64,000 bases of DNA, from positions 1 to 64,000 of the forward strand of contig JBEKOI010000014.1 of assembly GCA_049521915.1 (NCBI GenBank), read 5' to 3'. This document shows positions 59,955 to 64,000 of this stretch, one piece after another (the first letter of the stretch is position 1; each line of letters begins with the position of its first letter). Source of the stretch: Bog-756 sp049521915 (GTDB taxonomy: Bacteria; Actinomycetota; Acidimicrobiia; Acidimicrobiales; RAAP-2). A program made the position numbers and the translations under genes. A model generated the notes under the pieces. That model saw only the letters and a program-made list of their open reading frames with translations, made no database searches and was not told the origin of the DNA.

Positions 59955-61369
59955 GTGAGAGCGGTCTTCCGCCTGCCCAGGCGGTGGTGGAGGACACCCT
60001 GGCCGCCGCTCGTGCGGGCAGTGACCACTGTGTCGTGATCGTCGAGGAGACGAGCGAGGTCGAGGTGCGCTTGGCCAACAACACCACCACGACCAACGGA
60101 AGGCGGCGCAGCCGGCGGGTGACCGTGATCAGCATGCGCGACGTCGACGGCGGGATGGCCGCGGGGGTGGCCCGCCGCGGGGGTGACGTCGACATCCCCG
60201 AACTGGTCCGGGCCGCCGAAGCGGACGCAGCCGGATCCCCCCCGGCCGATGACGACGCCCCGCTCGTCCAACCCGCGCCCACCGGGACCGGTTCGGAGGG
60301 GTCGGCCGCCTTCGACGCCCCTCCCGGCCAGACCGATCTCACCGTCCTCTCCGGGGTGCTGTCCGAGCTGTCCGGATCCTTCGGCCGGGCCCGGGCGGCT
60401 GACTACCTCCTGGCCGGATTCGCCGAACATCGTCGCACGACCGAGTACCTGGGTACCTCGACCGGTGTGCGCCTGGCCCATTCCCAACCCCAGGGCGCAC
60501 TCCAACTGGTGGCCCGAACCGGTGACGGGTCGGCTTCGACCTGGGCCGGTGTCGCCACCACTGACTTCGCAGACGCATCCGTGGACGAGGTCGAAGCCCG
60601 CCTGCGCACGCGGCTGGCCTGGTCCGCCGAGCGACTGGACCGGGCTGCCGGTCGGTACGAGGTCCTCCTCCCGTCCGAGGCCGTCGCCGATCTGATGGTG
60701 TCCATCGCCTACGAAGCAAGCGGACAGGATGCCGAAGACGGGAAGACGGTCTTCTCCCGTCCGGGAGGTGGGACCCGAGTGGGCGACGTGCTCTCACCCC
60801 TGGCGTTCAATCTCCGCAGCGATCCGGCCGAGCCCGGACTCGAGTGCGCCCCGTTCCTCACCGCCAGCTCATCGACGTCCGATACCTCGGTCTTCGACAA
60901 CGGGCTCCCCCTGCACCGCACCGACTGGATCGTCGACGGTCGCCTCAACCGCCTCCGCTACCACCGGGCCGGTGCCGCCCGCTCGGGTACGAAGCCCGCG
61001 GGCTTCATCGGCAACCTGGTGCTGGAGTTGCCGGGGGCAGCCGGATCCTTGGCCGACATGGTGTCCCAAACCGAGCGCGGGCTCCTCTTGACCTGCCTCT
61101 GGTACATCCGTGAGGTGGATCCGGCCACCATGCTCCTGACCGGCCTCACCCGCGATGGGGTCTACGTCGTCGAGGACGGCGAGGTCGTCGGGGCATCGAA
61201 CAACTTCCGCTTCAATGAGAGCCCCGTGGACCTGCTGGCCCGCGCCTCCGAAGTCGGTGCCACCCAGCGCGCACTGGGCCGGGAGTTCGGCGAGTACCTC
61301 AACCGCACACGCATGCCACCACTTCGGATCCCCGACTTCAACATGAGCTCGGTCAGCCAAGCCCGGTGA
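59951..61369 (+). CDS. tldE: TldE/PmbA family protease subunit
   Basis: 472 residues starting at GTG 59951, which overlaps the tldD stop. Features are VEVRLANNTTTTNGRRRSRRVTVISMRDVDGGMAAGVARRG, RTTEYLGTSTGVRLAHSQPQGALQLVARTGDG, RYEVLLPSEAVADLMVSI, SPLAFNLRSDPAEPGLECAPFLTASSS, LDxGLPLHRTDWIVDGRLNRLRYHRA and the late ASNNFRFNESPVDLLARASEVG. TldE lacks the zinc motif and is the structural partner. The pair is complete, and no precursor peptide or modification enzyme is obvious within the window. Confidence 0.92.
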   Translation: MSESGLPPAQAVVEDTLAAARAGSDHCVVIVEETSEVEVRLANNTTTTNGRRRSRRVTVISMRDVDGGMAAGVARRGGDVDIPELVRAAEADAAGSPPADDDAPLVQPAPTGTGSEGSAAFDAPPGQTDLTVLSGVLSELSGSFGRARAADYLLAGFAEHRRTTEYLGTSTGVRLAHSQPQGALQLVARTGDGSASTWAGVATTDFADASVDEVEARLRTRLAWSAERLDRAAGRYEVLLPSEAVADLMVSIAYEASGQDAEDGKTVFSRPGGGTRVGDVLSPLAFNLRSDPAEPGLECAPFLTASSSTSDTSVFDNGLPLHRTDWIVDGRLNRLRYHRAGAARSGTKPAGFIGNLVLELPGAAGSLADMVSQTERGLLLTCLWYIREVDPATMLLTGLTRDGVYVVEDGEVVGASNNFRFNESPVDLLARASEVGATQRALGREFGEYLNRTRMPPLRIPDFNMSSVSQAR

Positions 61370-61397
61370 ACCGGCGGCGCCACGGAGGTCCCCGTCC

Positions 61398-62945
61398 TCA
61401 CCGATCGGAGGAACGCGGCGAGAACCACCGTCGGAGGTTCTTCTGATCCAGCCTGCGCCAGACCGGTCGCCACCGGCGACGCAGTCTGCGTTGTGAGCGG
61501 GCCTGCTCGGCGGCAAGACGGCCGGCGGAATAGCTTCCCGCCGGTGTGCCCTTTGCGGCCTGGTTTCGAAGCCATGCCTCGGCGCTGACGGCGTCGTGGT
61601 GCCGGCCGAGGACGTTCTGAGCCTCCTCGGCCGCGGTGGCGGTACGGCGGGCTGCCTTGCCGACGACCGGTGCCGCCGTTTCGGCCGCGTAGCGGAGCTC
61701 CTTGGCCCGGATGCGCATCCCGTGGAGCTCGGCGTCACTCGGATGGCGTCCACCCCTGCGCACGGCACGGCGCAGCGAACGCCAGCGGTACCTGACCAGC
61801 TTGGGCAGCACCCGGCCGGCCGGCGACGATGCCCGTTTCCCTCGACGGCCTCCGGCGAACGGGGGCAGCTCGGCGGCCGCGTCGAGCCGGTCGAGCAGCT
61901 CCAGGTAGCGGTCGCTGGACAGGGCATCCGAGAGATCCCGACAGTGGCCCCGTCGTTCGGCATCCGCAGCCGAGCGGAGCTCACGGCGCCCTCCGGCGTC
62001 GAACGGAGAACCGTCGCCGGCGCCGGACAGCACGACAGCCAGCACGTCGGCGTCACGAACCGTTCCGAGCCGCCGGCCCAGCCACCGGAGCTCGGCACGC
62101 ACCTGCGCCACCCAGACGGGATCCAGCACCGATCCGATCAACTTCAACTCCGAGCGCAGACGCCGGGTGGCCACGCGGGCCTGGTGGATCCCCTCCACCG
62201 ATGGATTGGAGGGGTCGAGGCGCAGGAGGTAGTCATTGTCGAGCAGGCGGTCCAGCGCAGCCGCGATGCTGGCCGCGGCGACGTCCGCCATCCGTGAGCC
62301 CTTGTGGATCCGAGCCCCCTGCCGCGACCGGGCCGGGAGATCCACGGCTTTGGCCAGCTTCTGCTCGCCGCCGGGACGGGCACCGGCGGCAAGCAGCCGA
62401 TTCACGACCCGGCCGCCCAGCACGTCCCCGCCCGGCCCGAACTCGACCTCGATCTGGCGAAAGCACACGCCGTCCCGGTTTCCCCCGGAAACGGTGACCG
62501 TGTCGTCATCGAGCTCGCCGCCGGGCACCCCGGCCGAGCCGGCCAGGAGGAAACGACGCCTCGTCGTGACCAGCTCGACGATCTGATGGAGCGGTGAGCT
62601 GCGGGTGATCCCGAGGAACAACCCGATCGCCTCCTCGGGCAACGCTTCCCGGGGTCCGGCCCACGAAAGTTCCGTACGGTCCAGCGTCGGCCCCTCGCTC
62701 GGTGCCGGAACCTTGGCCGTCCACGTGCCGGCTCCCGGCTCCTCTCCGGCGCGATGGCGAAGTGTCATGCCACGACGCCACAGCCGGAACTCCGCCGTGT
62801 CGAAGTAGGCGGTGCGCATCGCCCGCTCCATGGGTGGCCCGGGCGTTCCGACATCCTCGGTCAGGTCGGGGAGCACGAAGTCGAGGTCGACCCCGAGCTT
62901 GACCTCGCGCTCCAGATGGCTCCGACGGGCGACGACGCGGGTCAC
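61398..62945 (-). CDS. CYTH-CHAD domain protein
   Basis: 515 residues. CYTH domain first: ExExK motif HLEREVKLGVDLDF (E12, E14, K16), YFDTAEFRLWRRGMTLRHR, and WTAKVPAP, the triphosphate tunnel residues. The CHAD domain follows from about residue 225: GIHQARVATRRLRSELKLIGSV with conserved histidine, RDADVLAVVL, and LHGMRIRAKELRYAAE. Such proteins bind or hydrolyse inorganic (poly)phosphate. GTG 62945 is used; the frame runs to 63059. No ppk or ppx is adjacent in the window. It diverges from PEP synthase across a gap with two DosR-like sites. Confidence 0.93.
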   Translation of the reverse strand: MTRVVARRSHLEREVKLGVDLDFVLPDLTEDVGTPGPPMERAMRTAYFDTAEFRLWRRGMTLRHRAGEEPGAGTWTAKVPAPSEGPTLDRTELSWAGPREALPEEAIGLFLGITRSSPLHQIVELVTTRRRFLLAGSAGVPGGELDDDTVTVSGGNRDGVCFRQIEVEFGPGGDVLGGRVVNRLLAAGARPGGEQKLAKAVDLPARSRQGARIHKGSRMADVAAASIAAALDRLLDNDYLLRLDPSNPSVEGIHQARVATRRLRSELKLIGSVLDPVWVAQVRAELRWLGRRLGTVRDADVLAVVLSGAGDGSPFDAGGRRELRSAADAERRGHCRDLSDALSSDRYLELLDRLDAAAELPPFAGGRRGKRASSPAGRVLPKLVRYRWRSLRRAVRRGGRHPSDAELHGMRIRAKELRYAAETAAPVVGKAARRTATAAEEAQNVLGRHHDAVSAEAWLRNQAAKGTPAGSYSAGRLAAEQARSQRRLRRRWRPVWRRLDQKNLRRWFSPRSSDR

Positions 62946-63069
62946 CGGCCGGCCCCATGCCAGGGTCCGGACTCCACGGACCGACCTTCTGCTCCCATGA
63001 GACCTCCGTTCCGAATCGGGACCAACCGACGGGGTGACGATGGCCCGCCGGCCAACCACCCTCCGGCCA

Positions 63070-63084
63070 GGGACCTTAGGTCAC
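63070..63084 (+). promoter_or_regulatory. palindromic DosR-like site in the ppsA upstream region
   Basis: GGGACCTTAGGTCAC, close to the symmetric GGGACnnnnnGTCCC of mycobacterial DosR boxes. It lies 139 bases before ppsA and is followed by a second box at 63152. Confidence 0.5.
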
Positions 63085-63151
63085 TTCCACCGCTGGTCTC
63101 CCGCCCGTCGCCGGCCCGTTCCGCCCCCCATCGACGCCATCGGGCCGGCCC

Positions 63152-63166
63152 GTGACCTTTGGCCCT
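63152..63166 (+). promoter_or_regulatory. DosR/DevR-like box upstream of ppsA
   Basis: GTGACCTTTGGCCCT, 14 of 15 consensus positions, 57 bases before the ppsA ATG, the same spacing as before the DUF1918, ADH and 97-aa genes. Confidence 0.6.
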
Positions 63167-63223
63167 AGCCACACCGATCGTGGCGTCGCATGCTGGACCT
63201 CACCGGCAAGAGGAGGAACAGCC

Positions 63224-64000
63224 ATGAGGGAACCGACCTACGTCTCCTTCTTCGAGGAGTTCGGCATCGGCGACGTGGCCAGCGTCGGTGGCAAGAACGC
63301 CTCGCTGGGAGAGATGTACCAGAAGCTCTCCGGTCAGGGGGTGCGGGTGCCGAACGGCTTCGCCGTCACCGCGGAGGCCTATCGGGCCATGCTGGCCGAG
63401 GCCAAGATCCTCGAGCCACTGCACGAAGCGCTGGACGGCCTCGACGCCGATGATGTGGCCGACCTCGGACGCCGTGCCAAGCGCGCCCGCGAGCTCGTCT
63501 ACGGCGCCGGCCTCCCCCAGGACCTGGCCGGGCAGATCTGTGTTTCGTACCGCCGCCTGCAGGACGAGTACGGGGAGGATATCAGCCTGGCGGTGCGCTC
63601 CTCGGCCACCGCCGAGGACCTGCCCACGGCCAGCTTCGCCGGCCAGCAGGACACCTTCCTCAATGTCCGGGGTGAGGAGAGCCTGCTCGACGCCTGCCGA
63701 CGGTGCTTCGCCAGCCTGTTCACCGACCGCTCCATCCACTACCGGATCGACCAGGGCTTCGACCACTACAAGGTGGCGCTCTCGATCGGGGTCATGAAGA
63801 TGGTCCGTTCCGACCTGGCCTCGTCCGGCGTGATGTTCACCTTGGACACGGAGTCAGGATTCCGCGATGTCGTGTTCATCACCGGTGCCTATGGTCTCGG
63901 TGAGAACGTCGTCCAGGGTGCTGTCGACCCCGACGAGTTCTACGTGCACAAGCCGAGCCTGGCCGCCGGCCACCGGGCGGTCCTCCGGCGCCTCCTGGGT
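63224..64000 (+). CDS. ppsA: phosphoenolpyruvate synthase, N-terminal part (cut by window edge)
   Basis: Converts pyruvate and ATP to PEP, AMP and phosphate. About 259 residues are visible, beginning MREPTYVSFFEEFGIGDVASVGGKNASLGEMY, with the PPDK N-terminal ATP-grasp features VRVPNGFAVTAEAYRAML, LAVRSSATAEDLPTASFAGQQDTFLNV, FTDRSIHYRIDQGFDHYKVALSIGVMKMVRSDLASSGVMFTLDTESGF and AYGLGENVVQGAVDPDEFYVHK. The DEF(Y)V and SGVMFT patterns are those of PpsA rather than PPDK. GAGGAGG is eight bases before the ATG. Two DosR-like boxes precede it. The histidine and PEP-binding domains lie beyond the edge. Confidence 0.92.
   Translation, partial: MREPTYVSFFEEFGIGDVASVGGKNASLGEMYQKLSGQGVRVPNGFAVTAEAYRAMLAEAKILEPLHEALDGLDADDVADLGRRAKRARELVYGAGLPQDLAGQICVSYRRLQDEYGEDISLAVRSSATAEDLPTASFAGQQDTFLNVRGEESLLDACRRCFASLFTDRSIHYRIDQGFDHYKVALSIGVMKMVRSDLASSGVMFTLDTESGFRDVVFITGAYGLGENVVQGAVDPDEFYVHKPSLAAGHRAVLRRLLG

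Overview
The window is 64 kb of very G+C-rich actinobacterial chromosome with short intergenic gaps, many GTG starts and clear AGGAGG-type ribosome binding sites. A secreted protein carrying five tandem 41-42 residue units of the type GYWEVASDGGIFAFG...GSMGG...PIVGMA points to the class Acidimicrobiia, where such repeats are common; this placement is inferred from gene content only. I see no rRNA, tRNA, CRISPR array, insertion sequence or phage gene. After re-annotation no gene-free stretch exceeds 300 bases; the longest (62946-63223) holds two regulatory sites.

Layout. 1-6 kb: a DUF58 gene (cut by the window edge) and a MoxR ATPase, divergent from a membrane protein with an N-terminal winged-helix-like region, then a secreted GH43-like protein with the C-terminal repeats. 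6-17 kb: a 56-residue gene with an ESFPASDPP motif, a D-aminoacylase-type amidohydrolase, a small cyclic-nucleotide-binding protein, a nitroreductase, a coupled FAD-oxidase/ThDP-enzyme pair, a DHA2 transporter and a PAS-GGDEF cyclase. 17-24 kb: a coupled three-gene cytochrome b operon, a GH65 phosphorylase-like gene overlapping a frameshifted USP/beta-phosphoglucomutase gene, DUF1918 and a phosphoribosyltransferase. 24-31 kb: Zn-alcohol dehydrogenase, CoA-transferase, kinase fusion, STAS protein and VKOR. 29.6-34.3 kb: a TPR/SLOG-like class III nucleotide cyclase divergent from a TIR-TM-WD40 protein. 34-44 kb: nitrobindin-like protein, CNBD-flavoprotein, DHFR, thioesterase, a transporter with an internal gap, PspA, quinone reductase and a GDSL lipoprotein. 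44-48 kb: DUF202 pair, alkyltransferase-like protein, and divergent agmatine-to-putrescine genes (aguA/aguB) with an exporter. 48-57 kb: amidase, D-threonine-aldolase-like protein, PhyH dioxygenase, Zn-ADH, SDR, a lipoprotein GH65 enzyme and a small-molecule kinase. 57-64 kb: an HxlR regulator with a perfect 39-bp operator, tldD/tldE, CYTH-CHAD, and the start of phosphoenolpyruvate synthase.

The strongest cross-cutting signal is a 15-bp motif (consensus GGGACYTTYGGCCCT) that recurs in the upstream regions of at least seven genes or operons, mostly 51-59 bp before the start codon, and resembles a DosR/DevR box. It would join the cytochrome b operon, DUF1918, a Zn-ADH, a STAS protein, a 97-residue protein, a GDSL lipoprotein and PEP synthase into a hypoxia or dormancy-type regulon. 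The second is the divergent TIR-TM-WD40 / nucleotide cyclase pair, which could be a signalling or defence module.
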